The notes: generated from the sequence alone by a model not told the origin. DNA of 64,000 nt from Actinomycetota bacterium (GCA_003152275.1 PLZU01000087.1:78149-142148), one strand, 5' to 3'; shown: positions 26,894 through 41,800, counted from the stretch's first letter. Made by a program: numbers and translations.

Positions 26894-29800
26894 TCAGGAC
26901 CGGTTGTAAAGGTCCAGTGCCCAGTTGTTCAACAGCGTCGCGTAGGCGGCAGTAATCGTTTTTCCGCTGGCTTGCGTGACCTGGCTCATGAATTGACTGA
27001 GCTTCGCGCGGGCGCTGTTGCCGTTCTTCGCGCTGTTGAGAGTGGTGATCAGCGCTGACTGCGTGGACGCGCTTGTGATGAAGCCGCGCTTCGCTCCGTC
27101 GTTCACAGCGTTGATCATGCCGTTCAGCGTCGGGTGGATCGTGAAGGTAATCGCCTTGGTCGTAACGTTTCCGGCCTTGTCGGTCGCCGTGATGGTGACG
27201 GTGTGCACGCCGGAGGTCAACTGGTCGACGTCGATCGTGCCGCCGCTCGCCGAAATCGTCTGGCTCTCGACGTTCCCGTGTGAGGAGATCACGCCGTTGA
27301 GATCCGTTGCTGTCCACGTAAGCGTGATCGGCGTCCCGACGTCGTAGTAGGTGCCGTTGTTCGGGGTATTGAGGCCAATCGTGATCGCCGGGCCCGTGCG
27401 GTCCAGAATCACGCGCTGCGTCGCGGTGAACGTGTTGCCGGATTTGTCGGTGACCATGACGTAGACGGTGTCCGTCGCGTCGGGCGCCGGGAGCGTCATG
27501 GACGCTGAGGTCGCGTAGGTCGTCCAGGCCGACCACGTCACACTGTCGAGCGACGTCCGGTACATGTACAAACCGGCGTTAGCGTCAGCAAACGAGAGCG
27601 CGAGCGACACAGTCGGATTGTTGGTGAGCGCCGTGTTCGAGGCCGCGCCGTTGACCGTGAAGGTGCCCGTCGGTACAACGGTATCGAGGGTGAGCGTCGG
27701 CGTCGACAGCACCACCGGCGAGATGTTGCCGTACTTGTCCTGCTGGTTGGCGATGACCGTGTAGACCCCGTCTGAGTAGCCGGTGAGATCGACGGAGATC
27801 GTGAAGGTTCCGGTCACGGGGTCGAGATAGCCGTCGCCGACGATCGCGCTCGTGGGGCCGTCGAGCTCGTAGGTGACGTAGTTACCTGGGTTGCCGGTGA
27901 TCGTGAGACCCGCTGTCGTGCGGCCGGCCAGTCCGACATAGCCAGGAACGGCGACCCCGACCGCGCTGGGCAGAGCCGTGTTCTTGACTGCCGTCGTCGT
28001 CCCCAGTGCGCTTGTGAGTCCGCTCAGGGTGAGCGTCGCAGTGGCTGTCAGCGTTCCGTCGGACAGCGAGGACACGTCGATGAGGATCGATAGCTTCCCA
28101 TCCGAGCCGATCGCGCCGCTCCCGGAGACTGACTTCGCGCCGTTCGAGATGGTGTAGAGAGCGACTGCACCGATTGCGCCCGTGATCACGAGCGGCGCGA
28201 CCGTTTGGTCGTTGCTGTCGACGTACGACGCCATCTCCACGATCGGCGCAGCCGGGGCAACGACGACGGTCGCAGCGCCGGCGGCGGGCGGGTCGGTGCC
28301 GGGCGAGTTGATGGGCCGGATGCCGGACGTCCGGTGCACGTCGCGCTTCCCTCCCGGCGTGTTGCCGGCCTGCGGGTCGCGCGGCTTGCCGTGCTGGTCG
28401 CCCCAGGCGGCGTCCTGCTGGCGGACGAGGCCGAGCTCACCGAACGGCTCACCGTTTCGGGTCGGGTCGCTGCCGTAATGCGCCGCGATGAACGGATCGG
28501 CGCCGTCGCTCAGGGAGAGCGCGTACAGGAACTCGGGAAGCTGTGGCTGGTTGGTGCGGCTGACCGTCGGCATCCCGAACGGTGCGAAGGGAACGAGATA
28601 GCTGTCGAACTCGCCGATCCAGTCGATCAGCCGGTCGCCGCCGGTGTTCGCGATCAGCACGTCGCGCCCGGCGCCACCGTAGGCCAGGTCCTCGTAGGAC
28701 GGGTTCGTGTCGGTGCCGAGGTTCGTGACACTGCCGCCGGTGTTCAAGACGTCGTCGGCGTTGAGCATGTCGTTGCCCCAGCCGCCGTACATCGTGTCGC
28801 GGCCAGTGCCGCCGACGAGCCAGTCGTTGCCGAGGTCGCCGAAGAGTGCGTCGTTGCCGTCTGTCGGCACCGCCGGGTAGCCCGTGCCGGGCGCCCAGAT
28901 CGTGTCGAGCGGGCCGTCTGTCGAGCTGAAGTTCAGGAGCCAGTTCAGCCCGCCGGCTGCGGTCTTGTTCAGGGAGCCGTCCGGGTTCAGCGTGATCTCG
29001 CGGAACGGATCGTTCGGGTCGTACTGCGCCTGGTAGGTGAGCGTCGGGCTGTATCCCAGGACGTTGCCCGGGTTGTACGGATGGTTGAAGTCGCTCTCGA
29101 GCGGCGCCGCATTCAGCTGCTTGCCGTTGATGTCGTAGTTGTCCGTGTACGAGATCGCAGGCGCCTCGGCCCCAGACATCGCGTCGTCGCCGGCGCCGCC
29201 GTGCAGGGCGTCGTTGCCGAGGCCGCCGTAGATGATGTCGCTTGCGTAGCGCGGCTCAGGCGTATTCGTGTTCGGCGCTGCCTTGCTCGGGTCGACATTG
29301 TCCGGCGTGAGCACGGCGGTGTACCGAACCGCACCGGTCGTGTTGATCACGGCCTCCTGCATCGTTCCGGGCGTCGAGATCAGCTGGTTCTGCGAGGCGT
29401 CGACGGCGATGCCGTACAGCGGCTCCGCGATGCCGACGCGGCTGACAAAGATGCGGCCGTCGTCTCCGAGCGCGGCGTCGTCGCCGGTGCCGCCCGAGAT
29501 CCAGTCGTTGCCGTAGCCGCCGATCAGCACATCGTTCTGCGCGTCGCCGAAGAGCACGTCGTTGCCCGAGCCGCCGTAGATCGTGTCGTCGCCCTGGCCG
29601 CCGTGAGCCTCGCTGCCAAGCGCCTGTCCGGGGCCGACGGGTCCGGAGTACCACCAGGCGGCCACGGAGGCGCCGGCGCCCGCGCCAATGTCACCGGTGA
29701 CCGTCGAGCCGGTCTGGTTCGCGAGATCCGGACCGCCCAGCGTGTAGTCGAGGAGCGTGACAGCGCGCGGGACGATCCGCTCGGTGCCGCCGCTCTCGAA

Positions 29801-32800
29801 CGCGGCCGTGTCGTAGCCGTAGGTCAGGAAGCCGGCCGCGGCGGTGCCGTTGGTGCCGACGAGCCTGACGATGTTGCCGTTGTTCACGACGATCACGTCG
29901 GCGTCGTGCGCTTCGCCGTTCGGGCTCACCGCGGCACAGGCGCCGCTTCCGGCCGCGTAGCCCGCCAGGAGAGGCGCTGCGCCGCAATCGTTCAGCTGGA
30001 TGTCGCTGCCGCCCGAGCCGCCGAAGATGAGGTTCGGCGCGTCGGGCCGCTGGGCCGGCGTCGTCAGCGTGAAGAGGTTCGAGCTGCCGCCGATGATGTC
30101 GTCCTGGCCCTGGTTGCCGAAGATGATGTCGCTGCCGCCGCCACCCTCGATGTAGTCGCTGCCGTCGGTGCCGGTCTGGTTGTCGGTCGAAGGATGAATC
30201 TGAAGCGCGTCAGTGACGTCTCTGCACGCACCGACGAGCTGTGCGAACGCCCAGCCGGCCGCTCCGACAGTCCCGCTGAGGCACGTGAGCGCCGTCGCGG
30301 TGGGGTTCGTGAACGGCGCCGGGATCGCGCCGTCGCCCTGGATGACGTCGTTACCGAGCTGACCGAAGATCATGTCGTCCGCCGGGCCGCCCGCGATGTA
30401 GTCGTTCCCATAGGTCGACGTGAGCGACGTTGCAGCCTGAAGCGCAGAAGACTGATACAGGTTGACGATCTGGTACTCGGCCCAGTCGGGCGCCACCAAC
30501 GGATTGCTGTCGCGGTACTTCTGAGCGATCCCGTTGTTCAGCGCCGCGCCGAGCGTCGAGTCGGTGGTGCTGTAGATCTGGGTGCCGGAGAGCGCCTGGA
30601 AGCGCGGATTCGTGATGTCGCCGGTCGCAATCGGATTCACGTCGCGGCGGAACAGCTGAACCGCATCGCCGAAGATCAGGTCGTCGCTCGAACCGCCGTC
30701 GATCGCGTCGTTGCCGGCGCCGCCGATCAGGATGTCCTGGCCGCCGTTGCCGTAAAGGGTGTCGTTGCCGCAGCCGGTGCTGCAGGTCGCATTGCCGCCG
30801 CCGACCTGCGCCGCAGTGAGATCGCGCGAGTAGACCCAGCGCGGATCGACGATCGACGCGACGCCCAGTGCGTCGATCACGTCGCCACGACCGCCGAAGC
30901 CGAACTGGGCGAGCAGCGTGTCGGGCGCGCCGAGCAAGCCGGGCTGCGCGTATTGCACGATCCCGAGGTCACCGAACACGATGTCGTTGCCGGAGCCGCC
31001 GACAATCGTATCGTTGCCATAGCCACCGATGATCACGAGTGGCAGCGACGAGCCCGAGGCGTTGACGACATCGTTGTCCGTCGCACCGGCCGGCAGGGCA
31101 TGCGCGATTGCATCGCCGGTCGCGGAGCCGCCTGATGTGTCGAGCACGAAGAACCCGTCGGTGCCGTTGGTCAGGTTCGCGGTCACGGTGTCGTTGCCGA
31201 GTCCGGTGTCGAGGATCGTCGTCGTCCGCTCGGTCCCGTTCGGCTTCGTGCCGTCGATGAACACCGTGTCGCCGCCGGAGCCCGTCCAGTAGTTCACGCC
31301 GTCGAAGAGGTTGCCGGAGGCCGACGTCTTGTACGAGATGCCCGGCATGCCCGCGCGCGTGACGTAGATGTCGGCGCCGCTCACGAGCTGGGTAGTGCTC
31401 TTGTTCTGCGGGTCGCCGATCGAGTCGGTGATCGCGTAATTGTCGGCATGCGTCGAGCCTTCGTCGCTCATGAACAGGCGATGCCGTCCGCCGCCGAGAT
31501 CGATGTTGAGCGCACCCTGGAAGTCGTCGAGGTTGCCGGTCAGGAAGTCGGCACCGCTCCACGAGCTCGAGTCGAGATTCGCGTTCGAGGACAGGTACAC
31601 GCGGTCGTTGCCCGTGGCACCCGCCAGCGCGTTCGTCGTGATGTTCGTCTGCGCGATCGTGAGCACAGGCACGCCCGGCGCCGGCGCCGAGAGGACACCG
31701 AGGAAGCCGTTGCTGCCGATCGTCGTGCCCTGCACGTTGAAGACGTCGGCGCCGGCTCCGGTCGAGATGTTGACCTGTTCGAAGCCGTAGTAGTCGATCC
31801 CGTCCATCCGGGTCGAGATCGCGGCGGTGCCGGTGAGGCCGCTCGTGTCGACCTTGACCGTGTCGACGCCGGGGCCGCCGCTCGACTTGCGAAGCTCGCC
31901 CTGGAAGTTGAGGACGTAGACGTTGTCGTTCACGGCGCCGTTCGTGTATGCGCTCGGATAGAGGTCGACGGTCACGTCGACCTTGTCGACGAGGTACAGG
32001 CGCGTGTTCGGATCGGTCGTCTCACCGATCGCCACCGCGTTCTGGATCGCCTGGCGGAGCTGCTCGGCGTTCGCGTTGTACGGGATCGGCGCCGTAGTGA
32101 AGGGCGTCGCACCGACGTGGAACGACAGAACGTACGTGCCGTGGCTTGCGTCGACCGTCAGGATCTGAACCTGGTCAGTGGCCGGAGCCGCGAAGCCGGC
32201 GTTGCGCGTCGTGATCGTCGCCATGCTCGGCGACCCGGTTTGCGTCGTCGTGCCGCCGCCGAGGTTCTCGGTCGACTTGCTCAGGTGGCTGTAGTCGGCG
32301 GTCAGCGGCAGGACGGCAGTGTCGCTGAGTGTGCCCTGGAAGCTGATGACGTACACGTCGTCGTTCTTCGTCACGACGACATTGCCGGTGCCGATGCCGC
32401 CAAGCCCCTCGAGGGCGTGCTGGACATCGCTCGCCGAGGCATTGAACGCGAGCGCCGTTGGCGTCGTCTGGTGGACGAACAGGGTTGCGATCGAGGGAGG
32501 CATCCCCGCCGAGGTCGCCGCGCCCGTGTCGGTGAACGGAAGCAGGGTCGTGCCGTTGCTCGAGGTGGAGAAGTATCCGTTCTCTCCGCCCGGCGTGGCG
32601 CCGCTGTAGACCCGGTACCCCGTGGCGGCCGCCACCGGATCCCAGGTCAGGTCGACGCTGCCGTGCGGTGCGGTCAGCGCCGCCACTTCCGCGGAGGCGA
32701 TCGTCTCGCTCGTGCCGACCAGTGCGGTGACGACGTAGTAGTGCGTCCCGGCGGTGAGCGTCCCGGGACCGGAGCCGGTCTTCGCCGCAACGTTCAGCGG

Positions 32801-35800
32801 GACAAGCGGGAACGAGTAGGTGAGCGTGAACGTGCCTCCCGTCGCGTCGAGCACCAGTTGCTGGATCTGGTTCGACGTCGGCATGTCGAGACCGGTGAGC
32901 GACGTCGATGTGAGAACAGCCGCGTCCTGAGTGGCCGTCGAGCCGCTGTCGTTGATGTTCAGGCGGTCGACCTCGCCGGCGCCGCTCGTCAGACCTGCCG
33001 GGTCGGTGAGGAGCAGCGGAATTGCCGTGCCCTTGAAGGCGCCCTGGAAGAAGATGTTGTAGACGTCGCCCGCCTTCTGGACCTTGGTGTTGCCCGAACC
33101 GAAGAGGGTGTCAAGCTGAGTCTGGACGGCGGTTGCCAAGGCGCCGTAGTTCACGGTCACCGGAGCGTGGATCGTCGCGCTCGTCGTCGGCGGCGCGCCG
33201 GAGCCGGGAGTGCCGGTGTCCTTGAACGACGTACCGCTCGTAGTCCCGACGAAGACCTCGGCACCGGCGCTCGTGCCGCGATAGATGTTGTAGCCGGTCG
33301 CGAGCGGCACCGGGTACCAGGTGAGGTCGACCTTGCCGTTCGCGCTCGTCGTCTGGTCGAACGTCTCCGGTGACGCGAGCGTCTCGCCGGTCGGCAGGAT
33401 CGCGGTGACAACGTAGAAGTACGTCCCCTTCGCCAGCGTGCCGTTGTTCGCGGCATCCTGCGAGGCGGTGAGGTTCAGCGGCGTCGGCACGTAACTGAGC
33501 GTGAAGGAGCCGCCGGTGCCGTCGACCGTCAGCTTTTGCTCGGCATTGACCGCGTCGACCGAGGTGCCCTGCTTCGGCGACCCGTTCGTCAGATTGATCA
33601 CGGTCGCCTGCGGGCTGTCGCCGCTGACCGTCAGCAGACCGAGCAGGTCGCTCAACTGCTGGTGTGTGTTGGAGATGTTGACGACGTCGTTGCCCGCTCC
33701 CGTGTTCACGAACGTGTGGCCTTCGATCTTCTCGACGTTGACGACGTCGTTGCCCGCACCCGTGTTGACCCGCACGAGCGTCGACGGCGGAGTGTCGTGG
33801 ATCGTGAACAGGTTGTTGCCCGGCCCGAGGTTGAGCTCGACGTCCTGGAGACCCTGGAATGTGATGCCGCCGGGCTCGTTGCCGCCGACCGGACCGGTGC
33901 ACGCGTTCGCGTCGGTGAGGACGCCGTTGTCGACCTGGCCCGCGGGCTGCGCGGGGCCGCCCACGCAGCGGTTCTCGCCCATGCCGAACCCGGTGATGCG
34001 GAACTGGTTCAGCGACGCCTGGTTCCCGTGTGCGTCGAACGGGCCGAACTTGCTCGAGTCGAAGAACATCTGGCCCTCGCCGTACGGGTTCGGGTTCAGG
34101 TTCGGGTCGTTGTAGCTCGCCGGGTTGTCGGTGTCGTAGATGAACAGGAGGTTCGCTTCCTGCGCCTCGTTCACGAGGAGGTTCGGGTTCGTCTGGAGCA
34201 GGGTGTAGAAGCTGGTCGCATCCGGGACGCTTGCGTCCTGCGTGAACGGGCTGAACCACGGCTTGTCGAGCGTGAGCACCCAGTTCAGACCGCTCAAGGC
34301 TGCGGCAGTGACGATCCGCGTCTTGTTCTTCGCGGTGCCCTGCGTGATCTCGATCGTGAAGTTCTTGAGGTCGAGCGGGTTGATCGGCTCGAGCGTCGCG
34401 ACGTGCGCCGTCGTCAGGCCGGTGGTGCCGACCTGCAGCGTCGGATACGGGCCTACGGCATCGAGGAACTTCACCTCGTAGACGTTTCCGTTCACGCTCA
34501 CGGTCAGGTTGTGGCCGGGCAGCAGCGCCTTGAGCGCGTTCTCGATCGTGACGGCCGGCGCGTCGAACGAGAGGTCCGGAGTCGTCGCGCCGAGGCACGT
34601 ACTGCAGGAGAGCGTGAACGTGCCGCCGATCCCGTTGATGGCCACTTCCTGGACGGATTCGTTGGACACGCCGGTCGGCTCGGTGATCGAGACCTCAGCG
34701 AGGGTGCTCGGGTCGATCGTGATCGTCGCCGGTGTCAAGACCTTGCCGTTCGAGTCCGTAACGGCCTCGGTCCCCGTGATGACCTTCCCCATCGAGGGCG
34801 TCAGATTGGTCTCGCCCGGCAGCACGACCGGCTCGCGCTCGAGGAGGCCCGTCCGGTCCTTCCCCTCGCCGCCATTGATGATGAGCGGGCCCTGGATGCT
34901 GTTCAACTGCGCGAGTTGCTGCGCGAAGACGTGCGTGTCCATACCGTCGACGCGGCTGTTATCGACCGCGCGCACCCAGATCGTCTGCGGCTGGTTCCAG
35001 TTCCCCGCGTTGAAGTCGACCGTCAGGAACTGCGCGTAGTCGCTACCGGTCGTGGTCGTCGAGCAGTTCGGATTCGTCGTTGCGAGACACAGCTGCACCT
35101 GCTGCGAGAACGCGACGATGCCGCCGGTCTCGCTCGTGCGCGTCGCCTGCGCGCCCACCGTGATGCGGATGATCTCACCGGCGGCGGGAGCCTTCGTCAG
35201 GGCGATCGTGTACGCGTCCTCGAACGGGAAGCCGTCGCCGAGGGCCGTGCCGGGCGTCGACGTGGTACCGAGCGGGAGGCCCGGGCTGAATTCGTTGTTC
35301 GTGTACTCGATCACGTTCGTCGAGCCGTTCGACTCGATGACGCGGACGCCGACCGCGTTGTCGTCGGCGATCGAAACGGTCGACAGATACGACGCGTACC
35401 CCGGTGCGGTGACGGAGAGGTCGTCCTGGTGGAACCCGCGGACGACGCCATCGTCGACCGCGCGCACCTCGACGGTCTGGAAGGTGGTCTCGGAACCCGC
35501 CGTGAACGTGAGCTTGTGAACCTGCACGAAGCTCGATCCGTTCCACTGCCAGAACGAGATGAGGTTCTGCCCGTTGTCGCCGAGCGCAACGTCGAGCGAG
35601 CTCGTGCCCATCGGCAGCGGCGCGGAGAGCGCGACCTGAATCGAGTCGTCGTTCGTGCCCGGCAGACTTGCAGACGGCCGCCCAAGGTCCGGGTTGCCTT
35701 CGGCGACCGAAGTGCTGCCGCCGGATTCGACGACCACGACCGCGGGCGTCGGAGCCGAGTAGATCTTCACCTTCACGCTCGGGACGTGAACATCGGAGAA

Positions 35801-38800
35801 GAGCGACACCTCGAATGCGGCCGGGTTCGTAGTCACGACGGCGCTGCCGAGCGGCTCCGCCGTCCACGGGGAGTTCAGCTTCACCGACGCCGCGTCGATG
35901 GTCCAGGAGCCGGCGCTCGAGGCGAACAGGTCGTCCGGGAACGAGAGATACAGCGTGCCGAGGAGCTCGACCCGGTACTTGTTGCCGCCGAGCGAGCTGA
36001 CCGAGACCTGGCCGTTGATCGACGACAGCGAGCTGAGCGCGTCATGAATCGCCTGCGCGAGCGCGGAGGCGCCGAGGGTGTGATCGATCGAGCCCGTGGT
36101 CGCCCCGCCGAACGTGACCGTGAAGTCGGAGCCGACGCCGCTCAGGTCAAGCGTCTCCGCATAGCTGCCGAGGATCATCCGGATCTGCCCTGCGGCCTCA
36201 GCGTCGCCGCCCGTGATCTTGAGCGACTCGCCGCGCAGGCCTTCGGGCAGCGCCGCCGACGGGATGTCCGCCGAGAAGACGTCGTTCGTCGCCGTCAGAG
36301 TCGCGTACTCGTCGCCGGTCGTGTTCGCGTTCGCGTCCACGCTCACCGAGCTCTTGACCGTCCCGTCGATCGTCGGCCGCGTGCCCGGAGTCGCGCACGG
36401 CGGTGGGGTCGGCGGCGGCGAGGCGAGGACGCACGAGACCTCGATCGTGTTCTGGATCGAACCGCTCGTCGGGATTGTCTCCGCCTTGTTGTCGACCGCG
36501 AAGAAGATCGTCTGCGGCACCCACCAGTTCGACGATGTGTAGTTGAGCGTCAGGCCCTGCGCGAGCGAGAAGCCGCCGTCCTGCGAGGTCGAGAAGCTGA
36601 CCGAGCCGCCGGGCGCCGGCGTGTCGCCACCGTCGGTCACGAGCTGCGCGCTGATCGGGTCGATGTTCTTCCCGGCCAGGTTCCCTGGGTCGACGAAGTT
36701 GATCGTGAACTGCGTCCCGTCCTGCTCGACCTGGATGTCGGCGCCGGTGACACAGGCGCACGCGTTAAGGCTCGGCACGTGCTGGATGAGGTCGAGAACA
36801 GCTGCTTTGAACTGGGAGGCCGACGCGTTCCACGAAATGTGCGAGCTGTTGACCCCATCCAGGGTCAGGAAGAAGTGTTGGCCGACGACGTTGTGCAACG
36901 CGACGACCTGCGTCTCGCTGCTCGTCAAGCGTTGCGGGACGCTGCCGGCGAGCAGCACCAGGCCTTCCGGTGGAGTGACCTTGATGCTGACGGTGACATT
37001 TGGGTCCGGCGGACGGGTCATGACGACGTTGAACGAGTCCTCCGTGCACGCACCGGTGCCGTCGCAGGCCGAGAACGTCGTGCCGTTACCCTCGACGACC
37101 TGCGACGAGCCACCGCTCTGCGTGACGACAACGCCCGGCGTATCGTTGTCGGCGACGTTCGCGGAGATGCCCACGACGTCGATACCCGCGTAGGAACCGC
37201 CGTCGGGCGTGCACGGGCCCGGGCAGCTGCCGAGGCTCTCGACCGCGTGCGTGATGATCCCGCTGTGGCCGAGCAGGGTGTTCGAGATGACGCCGTTCGC
37301 CGGCGTCGGGCCGTTCACGAAGATTGCATCGGAACCGAGCCCACCGTCGATCTCGGTCGTCCAGCTCGGATTTGTTCCCTGGACGAAGAAGCGGTCGTCG
37401 CCTGCGCCGCCGTCGACGACGAGCGACTCGATATTCACGAAGTTCACGTTGAGGCCGGCGCCGAAGACGCCATTCGCTGTGATCACAAAGTCGTCGTTGA
37501 ACTCCGTTCCGATCACGACCACGGTGTCGAAGCCGTCGCCGCCGTCGATGTTGACAGGGGCATTCACGGCGTACTGGATGAGGTCGGCGCCGGCGCCGCC
37601 GCTCAGGTCGGTCAGCGCGCGATGATCCTCCTGCGATCCTGCTAGCGCGAATGCCTGGACGAGGAACGTGTCGTTGCCGTCGTCGCCGTTCAGGTTGAGC
37701 GTGTCGAGGTTGTGGAAGACGATGAAGTTGTCGTCGCCGATGCCGCCGTTGATGGTCATCGGCTTGCTGATGCCGTTGCTCAGCCAACCTTGCGTCGTGT
37801 CGATCGTGGCGAAGACGTCTTCCGGTGCCACGCCTGCGAGATCAGGTGTGCGGCGCGACTTGTAGAGCTGGCCGATCTGGAAGAAGTCGTTGCCTTCGTC
37901 GCCGTTGATCGTGATCGCGGCGCGCGTGTCGTCCACGTAGAACTGGTCGTCGCCGTTGCCGCCGTTGACCACGATCGACTCGAGGTTCTGGTTGTAGTTG
38001 ATGCGCTCAACCGGGTCGCCTTCCTTCGCGGTGAGCGGCGTCGGGCCGTTGATCAGCGCGATGAAGGCAAGGCCGTTGTCAGCCGTTGCCGCGCGAAGCA
38101 GGAAGACGTCGGCGTTCTCGGTGCCGTTGACGACGAGCGAATCGTTCCCGCTCGCGGGTGACCCCGAGTCGAAGACGTTGATGAGCGAGTTGGTGCGACC
38201 GCCGATCGTGTTGATCTCGTAGGTGTCGCTGCCTTCCCCGCCGTCGAGAGTGAGGACCGCGTGGACACCGTTCGAGCGCAGCGAGTCCGTGTTCCCGACC
38301 AGCAGAGCTGCGGTCGGATGTGCGAGGGCGCCGATGAACTGGATGTCGTAGCTTCCCGGCGAGCCGGTCACGGAGACATTGCCGACGCCGATCGACGGCA
38401 GCTGCTCGAGCGCCGACTGCACGACGTCTGCCGTCGCGTTGTACGAGATCGGGATCGTGGTCTGGATCGCCGTGATCGGGGTCGACGTCGGCGGGGCGCC
38501 GATGTGCGAGACGCCCGTGTTGTCATCGAGGAAGCTCGTGTCCGCCGTCGAGAAGTAGATGTTCTCGCCGCCCGCGCTGGTGCCGCGGTAGACGCGGTAG
38601 CTAACAACGTTCGCAACAGCGCCCCACGTGAGGTCGACGGCGCCGTTCTTGCCGATCGTCGTGAAGATCTCCTGCGACGGGAGTGTCTCGTGACCGAGCG
38701 CGTCGATCGCGGTGACGACGTAGTAGAACGTGCAGGACGGCCCGGCCGCGCACAGCAAACCGGTGTGGTTCGGGTCGGCCGCGAGCCCGAGTGGCTGCAC

Positions 38801-41800
38801 CTCGTACGTGTAGTCGAGGCTGAAGCTTCCGCTCGTCACGCCCTGGAGTTGCACATGCTGCAACGTGCTGCCGGGCGCCGCCTCGGTGACGTACACGTTC
38901 GTCGTCAGGAGCGGCTGCGCCGTTCCGGCGAGGTCGTTGATGAAGTTGATCGTGTAGCCACCCGGCACGACTAGAACGCCCACGTTCGGCTCGTTCTTCG
39001 CATCCTTGCCGAGCTTCACGGTGAGCTTGTTGAGTGCCGTGACAAGTGCGTCGACGACGGCTGATCCGGGCGCGTCCCACGCGATCGGATTGGTAACGAC
39101 CGTCTGGCCGGCGTCGGGACCCGTCGTCGGCGCGTACACCAGCTCGAACGTGCCGCCTGTGACGTCCGTCAGATGGAGATGCTGGACATCGTTGATGCCG
39201 CCGTCGCCGCTGACGTCCACATGCCCGACGACGTCCGTCGGCGTGAACTCCTGCTGCGAGATCGCGTCGACGTTGACGCTTGCGGAATCGGTGTTGGCGC
39301 CGCCGTCGAAGAAGGTGTCCATGTAGACGGCCTGGACGCGGAGGCGGTCGGTGCCATCGCCGCCGACGATCATCAGCGGGACGACCTGCGCGACAAGCGT
39401 CGACACGGTGCCGAGCGTCGCCGAGAAGGCGATGTCGAAGTTACCAGCCGAGCCGGTGACGACGATGTTCGTCGGATCGCCGACGAGGGTGAAGGCATCC
39501 CTCAGAGCGGCCTGCAGTGTCGCGGCGTCGACGTTGAATGGCAGCGCCTTCGACTCCTGGTACTGGTACTGGAGCGTGAAGTAGCCGTTGTCGCCGGTCT
39601 TGTCCGAGATCACGAACTGCTGGTGCTGGCCCAGCGACGTCGGCGTAATCGTCAGCGCGCCCACATGGCCGTTCACGGTGCTGCGGCTGACGAGCGCGGT
39701 ACCAAGCACGCGCACCGTGTCCGCGCCGGGGCCGCCGATGATCGTGGTCATGATCGCCGGCGACTGGTCGAACTCGAGCACCTTCTCCTGGCGCGTCGGG
39801 GGAAGCTGCGCCTCGAGGCCGTCGCCGCCGACCGTGAACGTGTCACCGGCGGTGCCGAGCTTCACAGTCAGCGCCTCGACGGTCTCGAACTCGATCCGGC
39901 CAGGCATCGCGTTCGTGCCGCCCTTGAAGTCGAGCGCGGTGGGATAGAGCACGGCGCCCATGCCGCCGACGGCGCCCACCTGCGTGCCGTTCGGTGCTGT
40001 CGGCCGCGCTTCCGTCCAGGCGTTGAGCGTGCCCGCGGCGTGCGTCGGGCCGTCCGCCGCGTTCGTGTCGTTGTACAGCGTCCCGTCGGTGCTGCCGTCG
40101 AGGACGACCGTGTCGACGCCGTCGCCGCCGACGATCGCGAGCGGGCCGACGCCGTACGGGTTGTTCAGGCCGGGTCGCGTGGTGCCGACGATGCCGGTCA
40201 GCGAGCCGTTGCCGACCGTGATGATGTCGTTGCCCGCCCCGCCGTCGACCTTGACGGGAACGTCGCCGTTCGTGCTCGCGACGAAGATGTTGTCATCTCC
40301 GCCGTTGCCGTTGACGAGCAGCGACAGGACGTTGATGTCGGCGGTCGCCGACACACCTGGATGGAACGGGGCGTCGTAGACGACGTCCTGCGTGGCGCCG
40401 GAGCAGCTCGAGGTCTCGTTGCCGCAGACCTCGCCGGTCGAGCTCGAGCCCGTGACGAGGATGTTGTCGGCCGACGAACTGCCGTCGATGACGATCTGGT
40501 CGCCCGAGTCCCACGGATTACCGGTGTCGGTGACGCGGGCGTTGATCGCCAGGCCGTTGCCGAAGTTCAGGAAGTCGTACGTGTCGTTCCCGCCCTGGCC
40601 GTTGAACGTCGCCCGCGTCGTGTAGGTCGCCGAGCCGTCGTTCGTCTCGCTGATGTTGAAGACGTCCGCGCCCTTGCCGCCGAGGTAATGGCTGACCGAG
40701 TCGATGTGGTCGACGATGATCATGTGCGCGTAGTCGTTCACATCGCTGAACGACGTCGTCGAGCTCGTCCCCTGCGAGCCCCAGCCAACGAGCACCGCGT
40801 CGTGCTCAAGATAGAACGTCACGGTTTCCGGGCGGCCCGAGAGGTCGAGCGTCCCCGCACCGTCCGTGGCCGAGCTATTGATCTCGACGACGCTCGCGAC
40901 GTTCACGCCGACATATGTGTCCGCGCCGCCGCCGCCGTCGATCATGTCGTGCGGATCCGAGAAGTTGCTGCCGGTGTTGCCCGGACCAGGATCGAGCGTC
41001 TCCGCGCCGGGCCCGCCGTTGAGCGTGTCGATACCCGCTCCGCCTCTCAACGTGCTGGCTCCGCCCGCAGCGCTGCCGTTCAGCGTGTCGTTGCCGTCGC
41101 CGCCGTCGAGCAGGTCAGCGTTCCCGCCGGTACACGCGGTACTCGTGCAGGAGCTGGTGAGCGTGTCGTCACCGCCGTCACCGAAGAGTTGCGCACATAT
41201 CCCGTTGGAGTCGCACTTCGAGCTCTTCGGGCCGATGATCGTGTCGTTGCCGTCGCCTCCGTGAACGACGACGGAGACCGAGGAGTCGTCGAGCTGGGCC
41301 AGATCGATCGTGTCGTTGCCGGCGCCGCCGTTCGCGATGATCGACGTCACACCGGTGAACTCCTGCGCGTTGTCGGAGGCCCGACCGAACTGGTCAGACC
41401 AGACGAACACATCGCCGCCGCCGCTGCCGCGCACATGGATCGTTTCGGAGCCGTCGGTGAGATCGCCCTGCAGACGGTTGTTCGAGCTCGGCCCGATCGC
41501 AAGCGTCAGTGCCCCGTTGCTGATGGTGCCGAGGAACGCGGGCCGTGTGAAGCCGACATCGAAGGAGAAGAGCTTGATCGTCGGGAACTCGAACGTGAGC
41601 GTGAAGGACGTGACGAACAGGTCGATCGTCACGTAGGCCTTCAGGAAGAGGTCGAACTCGCCGTGGATGTCGAAGACGGCCAGCGGGTTGCCGCCGTTCG
41701 CGAGGATGTTCGACTTCAGCTCGTCGAGGCGGACCTTGCCGTCCTTGTTCAGGTCGTCCCAGCTGAAGGTGATCGTCGCGGTGATCCCGCCCTCAACGCC

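Noticed and set aside
28620-31070. DNA satellite or assembly-artifact tandem repeat
   Set aside because: Repetition is at protein level (RTX nonapeptides) with variable spacing and diverged nucleotides, all in one open frame.
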